From the NCBI GenBank assembly GCA_035626475.1, contig DASPNP010000071.1:1-64000 (forward strand): a DNA stretch of 64,000 bases, read 5' to 3'. This document shows positions 10,478 through 18,694 of the stretch, piece by piece. The translations under genes were made by a program, and so were the position numbers. Each line of letters starts with the position of its first letter. The first letter of the stretch is position 1. Source of the DNA: DASPKT01 sp035626475. Lineage in GTDB: Bacteria > Pseudomonadota > Alphaproteobacteria > Azospirillales > Azospirillaceae. The notes beneath the pieces were generated by a model. The model ran no database searches. It was not told the DNA's origin and was given only the letters and a program-made list of their open reading frames with translations.

Positions 10478-10497
10478 TACCGCGCCCCATGCCATGA

Positions 10498-10528
10498 AAA
10501 AGGGCGGGCCCCCGGGACCCGCCCTTTT
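10498..10528. terminator. Bidirectional rho-independent terminator
   Basis: The arms AAAAGGGCGGG and CCCGCCCTTTT pair perfectly across a nine-base loop. The flanking A and T runs let it work in both directions. It lies between the convergent response-regulator and peptidase genes. Confidence 0.85.
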
Positions 10529-10554
10529 CATTTGCCCCCGTCCCGGAGGGCCTC

Positions 10555-12531
10555 TCAGCTCGCCGAGGACAGGCCCAGGATCTTACGGAAGAACAGGGCC
10601 TGGGCCATGTTGCCGTAGAACTGGTTCGACTTCTTCTTGAAGCCGTGGCCCTCGTCCTTCGCCAGCACGTACCAGACGTCGCCGCCGTTCTTGCGGATGG
10701 CGGCCACGATCTGCTCGGACTCGCCCAGCGGCACGCGCGGGTCGTTGGCGCCCTGGATGATCAGCATCGGCTTGGTGATCCTGGCCGCATTGGTCAGCGG
10801 CGAGATCTTCTGCAGATGCTCGCGCATCGCCGGGTCGCGCTCGTCGCCATACTCCACGCGCCGGAGGTCGCGGCGGTAAGCCGAGGTCGACTCCAGGAAG
10901 GTGATGAAGTTGGAGATGCCGACCGAGCTGGCGCCGCCGGCCAGCCTGTCGTTGTAGTGGGTCATGCTGGCCAGCGTCATGTAGCCGCCGTAGGAACCGC
11001 CGGCCACCGCGACGCGGCCGCCGTCCAGGTCCGGCTGCTTGCCGATCCAGTCGATCAGGGCACCGATGTCCTTGACCGAATCCTCGCGCTTGAAGCCGTT
11101 GTCCAGCGCCAGGTAGGTCTTGCCATAGCCGTCGGAGCCGCGGACGTTCGGCAGGATCACCGCCACGCCCAGCTCGTTCGCCCAGAACTGCGCCAGGGAC
11201 GAGAAGCCCGGCCGCGACTGCGCCTCGGGCCCGCCATGGATGGAGACCACCACCGGCAGCTTGCCGGCCTTGGGCGCTTGGCGGGGACGGTAGACGAAGG
11301 CCGGGATCATCCGCGGCTTGCCGTTGTCCTTGTCGAAGCTCGGATACTGCACCAGCGTCGCGTCGGCGAAGCCGGCCGGGTCCAGCCCGCCCGTCTCGCT
11401 GCGGGTCCACTGGGTCAGCGACCGCGCGCCCAGATCATAGACCCAGGCGTCGGCCGGGGCGGAGGGCTGCGACAGGCTGATCGCCAGGCGCTTGCCGTCG
11501 GGCGAGAAGGCCAGCCCGCCGATGACGCCCTTGGGCAGGTTCGGCGCCGGCAGCGGCGTCAGCGCCGTGGTGTCCAGCAGCTGCAGGCGGGAATAGCCGG
11601 CCTCGTTGATGACGAAGGCCAGGGTGCGGGCGTCGCGGGTCAGCGCCGCGGCCTCCACGTCCCAGGGAATGTCGGCGGTGAACCAGCGGGTCTGGCCCGA
11701 GGCCAGGTCCAGCAGCCCCAGCCGCTTGAACTCGCCCGCCTCGTCCGACAGCAGGAACACGCCCTTGCCGTCCGGCGTGAAGCCGACGCCCGAGTAGGAG
11801 ACGGTGTCCTTGCCCGGGTTCAGCGGCGTGCGCTGGCCGGTGGCGACGTCGACCACATGCAGGTGGGAGCGGTTGGCGGAGATGTAGTTCAGCACCAGCA
11901 GCTTGCTATCGTCCTGCGACCAGGCGATGGGCGACCAGGAGCCCTTCTCCGCCACCAGCGGCTTGGCCGTGGCGACATCGGTCAGGCCCGTCGCGTAGAC
12001 GTCCGTGTCGGTGCCGTTGCGGCGCGTGCTGGAGAAGGCCAGCCGGTCGCCCTTCGTCGAGAACAGCATGCCGGAGTTCCGCGACTTGCCGTCGGTCAGC
12101 AGCGTCGACTTGCCGGTCTTCAGATCCAGCCCGAAGAACTGCCACTGCTCGTTGCCGCCCACGTCCCAGCTGTAGACGACGCTGTCGGCGTCCTTCGGCG
12201 AGGCCACGGCGCCGGTGATCGGCTCCTCCAGGAAGGTCAGCTGGCGGCGGTCGCCCAGCGGCTGGTCGACCCGGTGCAGCTGCGCGGTCTCGCCGAAGCG
12301 GGTGGTGATCAGCAGGCCCTTGCCGTCGGCGGTCCAGTCGACCACGCCGGCGGAGCGGACGTTCAGATAGGCGCGCAGCCGCTCGGCCAGCGCCTTGTCC
12401 AGCTCGGGAACGCCCTCGGTGACGATGTTGCCGCGCTCGACGCGCTCCACGGCCAGCGCCGGACCGGCCAGCGGCACGGCGAGCGCCAGGGCCAGGGCGC
12501 CGGCCCTGATCCCGTTCCATCCCAGATGCAT
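10555..12531 (-). CDS. S9 family prolyl-oligopeptidase-like serine peptidase, exported
   Basis: A 658-residue protein with a signal peptide (hydrophobic stretch around residues 10-27, cleavage likely after the ALA of GPALA). A beta-propeller region spans about residues 60-390, and an alpha/beta-hydrolase catalytic domain follows. The catalytic triad reads as Ser513 in GGSYGGYM, Asp597 in GANDPRVP and His629 in EGHGF. This is the acylaminoacyl-peptidase or dipeptidyl-peptidase-like branch of family S9, which cleaves short peptides, probably in the periplasm. The gene downstream of the esterase at 12614 is on the same strand, with an 82-base gap. Substrate specificity is not predictable. Confidence 0.92.
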   Translation of the reverse strand: MHLGWNGIRAGALALALAVPLAGPALAVERVERGNIVTEGVPELDKALAERLRAYLNVRSAGVVDWTADGKGLLITTRFGETAQLHRVDQPLGDRRQLTFLEEPITGAVASPKDADSVVYSWDVGGNEQWQFFGLDLKTGKSTLLTDGKSRNSGMLFSTKGDRLAFSSTRRNGTDTDVYATGLTDVATAKPLVAEKGSWSPIAWSQDDSKLLVLNYISANRSHLHVVDVATGQRTPLNPGKDTVSYSGVGFTPDGKGVFLLSDEAGEFKRLGLLDLASGQTRWFTADIPWDVEAAALTRDARTLAFVINEAGYSRLQLLDTTALTPLPAPNLPKGVIGGLAFSPDGKRLAISLSQPSAPADAWVYDLGARSLTQWTRSETGGLDPAGFADATLVQYPSFDKDNGKPRMIPAFVYRPRQAPKAGKLPVVVSIHGGPEAQSRPGFSSLAQFWANELGVAVILPNVRGSDGYGKTYLALDNGFKREDSVKDIGALIDWIGKQPDLDGGRVAVAGGSYGGYMTLASMTHYNDRLAGGASSVGISNFITFLESTSAYRRDLRRVEYGDERDPAMREHLQKISPLTNAARITKPMLIIQGANDPRVPLGESEQIVAAIRKNGGDVWYVLAKDEGHGFKKKSNQFYGNMAQALFFRKILGLSSAS

Positions 12532-12613
12532 CTACCTACCCCATCATGGTTCCGCCCTTCGTGGGCGGTGAGGGGCGGGAGCCTAGCAAGCCCGGAGGGC
12601 CCTCGCCAGCGAG

Positions 12614-13462
12614 TCAGCTCGCCCTAGGCGGGAAGAGCCACATCAGGGCATGCACCAGCCCGACCGGAAAGGTGGTTTCGTGCACCGTGCCCTCGATCGT
12701 GTCGGCGCGCAGCCTCAGGCCCGGGTACTTGCGCGACTTCAGCCGCTTCGCCAGCTCCGCCTGGTCGGCCACCATGTCGACGCGGCCGCGCTCCAGCCCG
12801 CCGACGGCGAGGTAGATGTCGGCCTTCAGGTCCTTGCGCCTGGACGCCTGCTCCGCCTCCAGCTTCAGCAGCGCCTTGTCGGCGAACCAGATGGAGGTGC
12901 TGGTCAGGATGTAGCCGCGGAACAGCTCCGGCTCGGTCAACGCCACCCACATGCCGAACAGCGCCCCGTAGGACTGGCCGACCAGCGTGCGGCGCTTCGG
13001 ATCGATCCGGTAGCGCTGCTCCACCAGCGGCAGCACCTCGGCCTTGAGATGCTGCAGGTAGGCCAGCGCGCCGCCGGTCTCGCCCTCGATCGCCGGATTG
13101 CGCCAGGGGGTGTAGTCGCGCCGGCGGCTCGCCTGCTCGTCGCCGCCCACCGCGCGCGACAGCCCGACCAGGATGAACTCCTCCAACGACTTCTGGCTGT
13201 GGGTCAGGCGGCTGACGCCCGAGGCGACCTGGAAGGTGTAGGGCCCGTCGGTCAGGTAGAGCACGGGATAGCGCCGGCCGGCATTCTCCGGCAGGTCGTA
13301 GCCCGGCGGCAGCTTGACATAGACCTCGTAGCGCCGCTTCAGCAGGGCGGAGTCCAGGCCCAGCACCGCACTGCGCTCGATCTGGTACGGCGGCGGTTCC
13401 TGCGCGGCGGCGGGTCCCGCTGCCAGGAAAACCGCCATGAGCATCGCCGCCAGCCGCCGCAT
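12614..13462 (-). CDS. Exported alpha/beta-hydrolase, IroE/Fes-type esterase
   Basis: A 282-residue protein with a clear signal peptide ending AAGPAAAQ. The body matches the COG2819 esterase-D or siderophore-esterase-like fold. It has RYPVLYLTDGPYTF near the N-terminus, the nucleophile Ser164 in VGQSYGALFG and a likely His261 in GTVHETTFP. Members hydrolyse ester-linked substrates, including trilactone siderophores; no siderophore genes are near, so a generic periplasmic esterase is the safer call. A GTG at 13465 is also in frame, but GGAGAG at a normal distance favours the ATG at 13462. It may be co-transcribed with the S9 peptidase. Confidence 0.85.
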   Translation of the reverse strand: MRRLAAMLMAVFLAAGPAAAQEPPPYQIERSAVLGLDSALLKRRYEVYVKLPPGYDLPENAGRRYPVLYLTDGPYTFQVASGVSRLTHSQKSLEEFILVGLSRAVGGDEQASRRRDYTPWRNPAIEGETGGALAYLQHLKAEVLPLVEQRYRIDPKRRTLVGQSYGALFGMWVALTEPELFRGYILTSTSIWFADKALLKLEAEQASRRKDLKADIYLAVGGLERGRVDMVADQAELAKRLKSRKYPGLRLRADTIEGTVHETTFPVGLVHALMWLFPPRAS

Positions 13463-13590
13463 CACACTCTCCGTACACCCGAAAGGGGCGGCAGACTAGC
13501 AACCGGCAGGGGCGATGCAAGCGTGGCGCCTCAGGGACCATTCCTCAGTTAAATTTCTGGGACGCTTCTGGCGCCAGGCTCGTTTGACAG

Positions 13591-13779
13591 TCACATAATT
13601 GATACCAATGCGGCTCTTGCTGCATTCTTCTTTTTTTCAAAGTTACTTTGCGCCATGTTGATGACATCTGGATCATTTGATCGCGCATTGACAACAGCTC
13701 GATAAGCCGCAGCTTCGATTAGTAGCACCAGCTTATCGAACTGCTCCGAGGTCAGGCATTGCTTGGAACCTTCAATCAT
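13591..13779 (-). CDS. Small AT-rich orphan protein
   Basis: A 62-residue protein starting MIEGSKQCLTSEQFDKLVLL, rich in Ala, Asn and Lys and mainly helical in character. A strong GGAGGA site ends five bases before the ATG at 13779, which is why this start is preferred over one at 13824. The base composition from about 13560 to 13860 is much richer in A and T than its neighbours, which suggests recent acquisition or a relic. I do not recognise the family. It has no signal peptide or membrane segment and may be an intact orphan gene. Confidence 0.6.
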   Translation of the reverse strand: MIEGSKQCLTSEQFDKLVLLIEAAAYRAVVNARSNDPDVINMAQSNFEKKKNAARAALVSIM

Positions 13780-13876
13780 ATTGTCCTCCGCATACCGTCT
13801 TACAACATATAGCACAGAGCGCAAGCACGCAAAAAACGAAAACTATGATTGAAATGCAACCAACGACGCCGCAGGC

Positions 13877-14920
13877 TCACGCCGCCCGGGCCGCCCGCCA
13901 GCGCTCCACCCGCGGGTCCATGACCCGGTGCCAGAGCGGCGGCACCAGGGCCAGCAGGACCATGCCGGAATAGCCGGCGGGCATCTTCGGCGCCTCTTCC
14001 GACAGGCCCAGCTCGGCGAAGGGCTTGCCGGCATGGGTGTGGTGGTCGGCGTGCAGGCCCAGGTTGAACAGCGACCAGTTGGTCACCCGGTGGCCGCTGT
14101 CCCAGCTGTGGACAGGGCGCACGGCCTCGTAGCCGTCCTGGCGGCCGGGGCCGCGGCGCAGCCCGTAATGCTCGACATAGTTGACCGTCTCCAGCAGCTG
14201 CACCGCCGCCACCGCCTGCCAGACCAGGAACAGCACCCCGGCCCAGCCGGAGAGCGCGAAGGCGCCCGCCAGCAACGCGCCCTGGATCAGGACGTAATGC
14301 AGCATGCGGTTGCGCGGGCCCCAGACGGCATGGCCGCGCCGGACCAGCCGCTCGGCCTCCAGATGCCAGGCGGAGCGCCACTGGCCGGGCACGGTGCGGG
14401 CGTAGAAGCCCCACACGCTCTCGCCCAGCCGCGCCGTCGCCGGGTCGTCGGGCGTGGCGATGCGGCGGTGATGGCCGTGCACATGCTCGATGCGGAAATG
14501 GGCGTAAAGGACCAGCGCCAGCAGCCCGACGCCGAGGCCCCGCTCCCAGGCATGGCGGCGGTGGACCAGCTCGTGCGCCGCGACGATGCCGACGCCGCCC
14601 GCCACCGTCCCGACCGACGCCGCCGCGCCGATCCATTCCCACCAGGCGAGGTCTCGCGTACCGACCACGTGGAGCCCGTAGAGGATCAGCCCGGCCACGA
14701 CCGGAAGCACCGCCCAGGTCAGCACGCCCATCCAGCGCCGCTCGGCCATTGAGGCCGGCGCGCGGTCCCCGGCCGGCGGCACGACCATGTCCAGCAGCAC
14801 CGCCAACCCCAGGCTCCAGCCTGTGGCGAGGAACAGCCACCCGCCGCCCTTGGCCAGCCCCAGAAAGGCCAGGGCCGCCGGCAGGAAGGCGAAGAGGGCA
14901 TGCGGGGCGACGCGGTGCAT
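13877..14920 (-). CDS. alkB: AlkB-like membrane fatty-acid-desaturase-fold hydroxylase, copy 2
   Basis: A 347-residue integral membrane di-iron protein of the alkane 1-monooxygenase type. Its His boxes are HELVHRRHAWER, EHVHGHHRR and LGLHADHHTH, plus NYVEHYGL. It has about six membrane segments. The third box differs from the canonical LQRHSDHH of AlkB, and the protein is shorter than typical AlkB (about 400 residues), so the substrate (alkane, xylene or other hydrophobic compound) is uncertain. It lies 13 bases after a paralogue with similar boxes and spacing, so the two form one transcription unit. No rubredoxin or rubredoxin reductase is encoded in the window. Confidence 0.85.
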   Translation of the reverse strand: MHRVAPHALFAFLPAALAFLGLAKGGGWLFLATGWSLGLAVLLDMVVPPAGDRAPASMAERRWMGVLTWAVLPVVAGLILYGLHVVGTRDLAWWEWIGAAASVGTVAGGVGIVAAHELVHRRHAWERGLGVGLLALVLYAHFRIEHVHGHHRRIATPDDPATARLGESVWGFYARTVPGQWRSAWHLEAERLVRRGHAVWGPRNRMLHYVLIQGALLAGAFALSGWAGVLFLVWQAVAAVQLLETVNYVEHYGLRRGPGRQDGYEAVRPVHSWDSGHRVTNWSLFNLGLHADHHTHAGKPFAELGLSEEAPKMPAGYSGMVLLALVPPLWHRVMDPRVERWRAARAA

Positions 14921-14933
14921 GTGGCTTCCTCCC

Positions 14934-15995
14934 CTACTCTGCCGCCGCCGGGGCGGCCTCGGCCTCGGCCCGGACCAGAGGGTTCATCACGCGGAACCAG
15001 AGCGGCGGCACCAACGCCAAGCCGATCATGGTGGCGTAGCCGAAGGGCAGGTGACGGGCGAGCCGGTCGTCCACCAGCTCCGGATAGGCCTTGCCCGGCC
15101 AGCGGTGGTGCTCGGCATGCAGGCCGAGATTGAAGGTGGCGAGGTTGGTCATGCGGTGGGCGGAGTTCCAGCTGTGCCAGGGCTCGATCCGCTCCCAGCC
15201 GCCGCGCGGGCTGCGGCCCCGCTCCAGCCCGTAATGCTCGATATAGGCGGTGGCCTGCAGCAGCAGGATCGCCACCGCCGCCTGTCCCAGGAAGAACAGC
15301 AGCCCGGCCGTGCCGAACAGCGCGTAGGCGCCCGCGACCAGCCCGGCCTGCAGGGCGATGTACCAGAGCATGCGGTTGCGCCAGTGGAAGAGCGGCACGC
15401 CGCGCCGCGCCAGCCGCTCCACCTCCAGGCGCCAGGCCGAGGTCACCTCGCCCGGCACGGAGATGGTCATGAAGCGGTAGAGGGAATGGCCGAAGCGCGC
15501 CGTCGCCGGATCGTCCGTGGTGCCGACGGTGCGGTGGTGGCCGTGGACATGCTCGATCCGGAAATGGGCGTAGAGCACCAGGCTGACGATGGCGACGCCC
15601 AGGCCGCGCTCCCACGCCTCCTTGCGGTGCACCAGCTCGTGCGCGGCGGGGATGCCGACGCCGCCGATGGAGATGCCGACCGCCGTCGCCGCGCCCAGCC
15701 ATTCCCACCAGGCGTGCGGCGCCGCGGTCATGACGGCCAGGGCGTAGAGCAGCAGCGCCGCCATGATCGGGAAGATGGTCCAGGTCAGCAGCGCCGCGCC
15801 CGTCGCCTCGCGGTTCACGGCCCGGCCATGGTCGGCCGGCAGCGCCATGTCCAGCCCCGCCGACAGCAGCGCCAGCCAGGCGAGCGGCAGGAACAGCCAA
15901 GGACCGCCGAGGCTCAGGCCCGCGAAGGCCAAGGCCGGCGCCATCAGCGCGCAGAGCCCGTGCAGCACCACCGCGACCCCGCCCTGCGCCACCAT
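14934..15995 (-). CDS. alkB: AlkB-like membrane hydroxylase, copy 1
   Basis: A 353-residue paralogue of the next gene. It has the same membrane layout and His boxes HELVHRKEAWER, EHVHGHHRTVGTTDDPAT, LGLHAEHHRWPGK and AYIEHYGL. The ATG at 15995 is chosen because the GGGGGCGG ribosome site is close by and hydrophobic sequence begins soon after; the longer frame to 16163 adds a basic, non-homologous leader. Conserved blocks around the second His box (DDPATAR) show the pair arose by tandem duplication with marked divergence. Upstream at 16014-16025 is the near-palindrome GAGTAATTGCTC in an AT-rich patch that may be a promoter or operator. Confidence 0.85.
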   Translation of the reverse strand: MVAQGGVAVVLHGLCALMAPALAFAGLSLGGPWLFLPLAWLALLSAGLDMALPADHGRAVNREATGAALLTWTIFPIMAALLLYALAVMTAAPHAWWEWLGAATAVGISIGGVGIPAAHELVHRKEAWERGLGVAIVSLVLYAHFRIEHVHGHHRTVGTTDDPATARFGHSLYRFMTISVPGEVTSAWRLEVERLARRGVPLFHWRNRMLWYIALQAGLVAGAYALFGTAGLLFFLGQAAVAILLLQATAYIEHYGLERGRSPRGGWERIEPWHSWNSAHRMTNLATFNLGLHAEHHRWPGKAYPELVDDRLARHLPFGYATMIGLALVPPLWFRVMNPLVRAEAEAAPAAAE

Positions 15996-16243
15996 GTCCG
16001 CCCCCGGCTTATGGAGTAATTGCTCTAATTCTAGACCCGGAGCCGCCCCTTGGCAACGCACATTCGGCCGAAGGAGATTGGGGAAGCGGCAGCGCCGTCC
16101 GGGGCACGCCCTCCGGCGCCCTGTCCCTTTCGGCCATGTCACCTTGCCCGGCGGCCGGGACATGGTACTTCTCGCCCCGCCAGGCCGCCGGCAGAGCGGC
16201 CACGCCCAGGATGGAACGCCCCCGGACCCCGGGGATCACTCAT

Positions 16244-16429
16244 ATGCACGCCGCCGTCACCGCCTCGCCCGCCGCCATGACCGACATCGACCGCGCCCTC
16301 GGGCTGCTGGATCGGGTCGGCGCCATCCCGCTCTTCGCCAGCCGCCCGGCGCTGGACCGCGCCGCCGCCGACCTGGCCGAGGCCGCCCGCCTGCTGCGCG
16401 GCGAGAACGCGCGCCACGGCGCCGACTGA
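16244..16429 (+). CDS. Hypothetical small helical protein
   Basis: A possible 61-residue protein from the ATG at 16244, or 50 residues from the ATG at 16277. The sequence TDIDRALGLLDRVGAI and PALDRAAADLAEAARLL suggests amphipathic helices. The GGGGATC before the first ATG is only a fair ribosome site. It ends 77 bases before the MBL hydrolase on the same strand. I do not recognise a family, and it could be spurious in this high-GC setting. Confidence 0.4.
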   Translation: MHAAVTASPAAMTDIDRALGLLDRVGAIPLFASRPALDRAAADLAEAARLLRGENARHGAD

Positions 16430-16506
16430 CCCGCCCTCCGGTCCCGGCCCGCGATCATCCCGCCCGTACGCTGTTGCCCTTTCGACCTTTGAGGCGGGAG
16501 GGTGCG

Positions 16507-17304
16507 ATGGCGATCTTGAGCGCGATGGACGAGGTGACGCCCGATCTGGCGCGGCTGCGCCACCTGTTCGTGAACCTCTACCTGTTCGGTGATGCCCGGG
16601 GCTGGGTGCTGATCGACGCCGGCCTGCCCGGCGCCGCCGACGAGATCGAGCGCGCCGCCGAGGAGCGCTTCGGGCCCGGCAACAAGCCGCTCGCCATCAT
16701 CCTGACCCACGGCCATTTCGACCATGTCGGCGCGCTGGGCACCCTGCCCCAGAAATGGGACGTGCCGGTCTACGCGCACGAGCTGGAGCTGCCCTACATC
16801 ACCGGCAAGCTGGACTATCCGCCGCCCGACCCCAGCGTCGGCAGGGGCATGATGGCGCTGATGAGCTTCGCCTACCCGAACAAGGGCATCGACCTGGGCG
16901 ACCGCGCGCAGGCTCTGCCCGACGACCATTCCATCCCGGGCATGCCCGGCTGGCGCTGGGTCCACACGCCCGGCCACACCCAGGGCCATGTCTCGCTATT
17001 CCGCGACCAGGACCGCTGCCTGATCGCCGGCGACGCCTTCGTTACCACCCGCCAGGAATCGCTCTACGCCGTGGCGACGCAGGAGGAGGTGGTGCACGGG
17101 CCGCCGGCCTACTTCACGCCCGACTGGAGCGCCGCCCGCCTGTCGGTGAAGCGCCTGCACGAACTCGCCCCGGAGATCGCCGCCACCGGCCACGGCCGCG
17201 TCATGCGCGGGCAGGAGATGCGCGACGGCCTGGCGAAGCTGGTGGAGGAGTTCGACATCATCGGCATCCCCGACCAGGGCCGCTACGTGCCCAAGGCGGG
17301 GTGA
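16507..17304 (+). CDS. MBL-fold metallo-hydrolase
   Basis: A 265-residue metallo-beta-lactamase-fold hydrolase. The metal motif THGHFDHVG is at residues 67-75. A second His group is in HTPGHTQGHVSLF, an Asp bridge in LIAGDAFVTT, and the last His in ATGHGRVMRG. No signal peptide is present, so it is cytosolic. The family covers glyoxalase II, lactonases and many others; this short, single-domain form is usually annotated only as MBL-fold hydrolase. The GGGAGGG site ahead of the ATG supports the start. No operon partner is evident. Confidence 0.9.
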   Translation: MAILSAMDEVTPDLARLRHLFVNLYLFGDARGWVLIDAGLPGAADEIERAAEERFGPGNKPLAIILTHGHFDHVGALGTLPQKWDVPVYAHELELPYITGKLDYPPPDPSVGRGMMALMSFAYPNKGIDLGDRAQALPDDHSIPGMPGWRWVHTPGHTQGHVSLFRDQDRCLIAGDAFVTTRQESLYAVATQEEVVHGPPAYFTPDWSAARLSVKRLHELAPEIAATGHGRVMRGQEMRDGLAKLVEEFDIIGIPDQGRYVPKAG

Positions 17305-17310
17305 GGGTCC

Positions 17311-17379
17311 AATTATCCCTCTCCCCTTGAGGGAGAGGGATGGGGCCCGCCGCGAAGCGGTGGGAGGGTGAGGGGTCGG
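17311..17379 (+). repeat. REP-like palindromic repeat, copy 1 of an inverted pair
   Basis: This GC-rich element contains the stem CCCTCTCCC / GGGAGAGGG and a second hairpin around CCGCCGCGAAGCGGTGGG. It occurs again in inverted orientation at 17449-17518. It lies immediately after the MBL hydrolase stop and could also serve as a terminator or mRNA stabiliser. Confidence 0.75.
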
Positions 17380-17448
17380 CAGCCCTTGGGCTGACGTACT
17401 CTACGCCTGATCCTGGACCGCCCTTCGAGAACGCCCGGGCTGCCGCCC

Positions 17449-17518
17449 GGTCGCCCCCTCATCCTCCCCAAGCAGGCTTGGGGCCCATCCTTCTCCCGCA
17501 AGGGGAGAAGGATAAATT
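17449..17518 (-). repeat. REP-like palindromic repeat, copy 2 (inverted)
   Basis: The reverse complement of this segment aligns over its whole length with 17311-17379, with several substitutions. Its stem is CTTCTCCC / GGGAGAAG. It ends just before the stop of the convergent SDR gene, so the two copies flank about 70 bases in a BIME-like arrangement. Confidence 0.75.
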
Positions 17519-17522
17519 GCCC

Positions 17523-18206
17523 TCACCACGCCAGCTCTGCTCCATCGTAAGCGAGGAACCGCCCGCTCTGCTCCAGCGTCAGGCCGGCGACGACGCGGCG
17601 GATGCCGGTGACGCTGTCGGCCGGGGTGAGCGGCGCCTGGCCGCCACCCATGTCGGTCCGCACCCAGCCCGGATGCACCACGACGCAGCAGATGCGGCGG
17701 TCCCTCAGATCGGCGGCGAGGCTGCGGTTGCCCATGTTCACCGCCGCCTTGCTCATGCGGTAGGCGTAGAGCCCGCCGCTGGTGTTGTCGGCCAGCGAGC
17801 CCAGCGCCGTGCTGATGGTGACGGCGCGCGGGTTGGCCGAGCGCGCCAGGTTCTCCTTCAGCGCCAGCGTCACCAGCACCGGCCCCAGCGCGTTGACCCG
17901 CATCGTCTCGGCCCAGCCCTCGGCGTCGATGCCGTCGCGGCTCTGGCGCGGCTGGTCGGGGCCCATGATGCCGGCATTGTTGATCAGCAGGTCGATCGGC
18001 TGCACGCCGAAGCCGTGGGCGAAGGCGTAGATGGAGTTTGCGTTGCCGGTGTCGAGCTGGCGCAGCTCGGCCCCGGTGGCGCGCAGCTCCGCCGCCTGCT
18101 CCGGCCGCCGCGCCGTGCCGATGACCCGCCAGCCTTCCGCCTGGTACTGGCGGGCCAGCTCCAGCCCGATGCCGCGGTTGGCGCCGGTGACGATGACGGT
18201 GGGCAT
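17523..18206 (-). CDS. SDR family oxidoreductase
   Basis: A 227-residue short-chain dehydrogenase. The NAD(P)-binding TGANRGIG is at residues 7-14, NNAG in the middle (INNAGIMG), a Ser in ISTALGS and the catalytic YxxxK as YRMSK. It resembles the carbonyl-reductase or C-factor-like SDRs that use NADPH. The ATG at 18206 begins MPTVIVTGANRG. A small membrane protein gene lies 22 bases upstream on the same strand, so the two may be co-transcribed. The substrate is unknown. Confidence 0.88.
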   Translation of the reverse strand: MPTVIVTGANRGIGLELARQYQAEGWRVIGTARRPEQAAELRATGAELRQLDTGNANSIYAFAHGFGVQPIDLLINNAGIMGPDQPRQSRDGIDAEGWAETMRVNALGPVLVTLALKENLARSANPRAVTISTALGSLADNTSGGLYAYRMSKAAVNMGNRSLAADLRDRRICCVVVHPGWVRTDMGGGQAPLTPADSVTGIRRVVAGLTLEQSGRFLAYDGAELAW

Positions 18207-18228
18207 GGGGCGGTCCTCCTAGGAAGCG

Positions 18229-18612
18229 CTAGAGCAGCGGCGCTGCCAGCAATCCTGCTACGGCCAGGAAAACCGGCCAAGCGAGATGTCGTCCCTTCGA
18301 CAGCGCCAGGGTCGCCAGCCCGCTGGCCGCGAAGACCACGGCCCCGGTCGCCAGCGCCGCCCGGCCGCCCGTGTCCAGCGGCAGGAAGGACAGCCAGACA
18401 TACTGCGCGGCGGCTCCCCACCACAGGAAGGAGGTGAGATGCCAGGCGAAGCGCAGCACACGGCGGAAGAAGCCGCTGCGCGCCAGCGGCCCGCTCCGGA
18501 TCGCGGGATCGAGCAGCGGGCCGATGAGCCGTCGCTCCCCCAGCCAGGAATGGGCGACGCCCAGCGCGACCAGGAGCAGGGCGGCGACGAGTAGGGGGAC
18601 CGTCGGGTCCAT
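18229..18612 (-). CDS. Small hydrophobic membrane protein
   Basis: A 127-residue protein beginning MDPTVPLLVAALLLVALGVA. Four hydrophobic segments lie roughly at residues 4-20, 50-70, 78-100 and 108-126. The ATG at 18612 is preferred because the longer frame adds a polar leader that lies in the terminator region. It probably forms an operon with the SDR gene below. The RFAWHLTSFLWWG region resembles small membrane proteins found across proteobacteria, but I cannot name a family. Confidence 0.65.
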   Translation of the reverse strand: MDPTVPLLVAALLLVALGVAHSWLGERRLIGPLLDPAIRSGPLARSGFFRRVLRFAWHLTSFLWWGAAAQYVWLSFLPLDTGGRAALATGAVVFAASGLATLALSKGRHLAWPVFLAVAGLLAAPLL

Positions 18613-18635
18613 GGCTTGCTCCCTTCTGTGCCGGC

Positions 18636-18671
18636 CGGAAAAAGAAAAGGCGGGACCCGCGGGCCCCGCCT
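18636..18671 (-). terminator. Rho-independent terminator of the thiolase gene
   Basis: On the minus strand, GGCGGGG-CCCGCGGG-TCCCGCC forms a strong hairpin followed by a TTTTCTTTTT run. It lies 24 bases after the stop of the acetyl-CoA acetyltransferase, upstream of the next gene's start. Confidence 0.85.
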
Positions 18672-18694
18672 CCCCCACCCGGCCGCGCCGGTTC

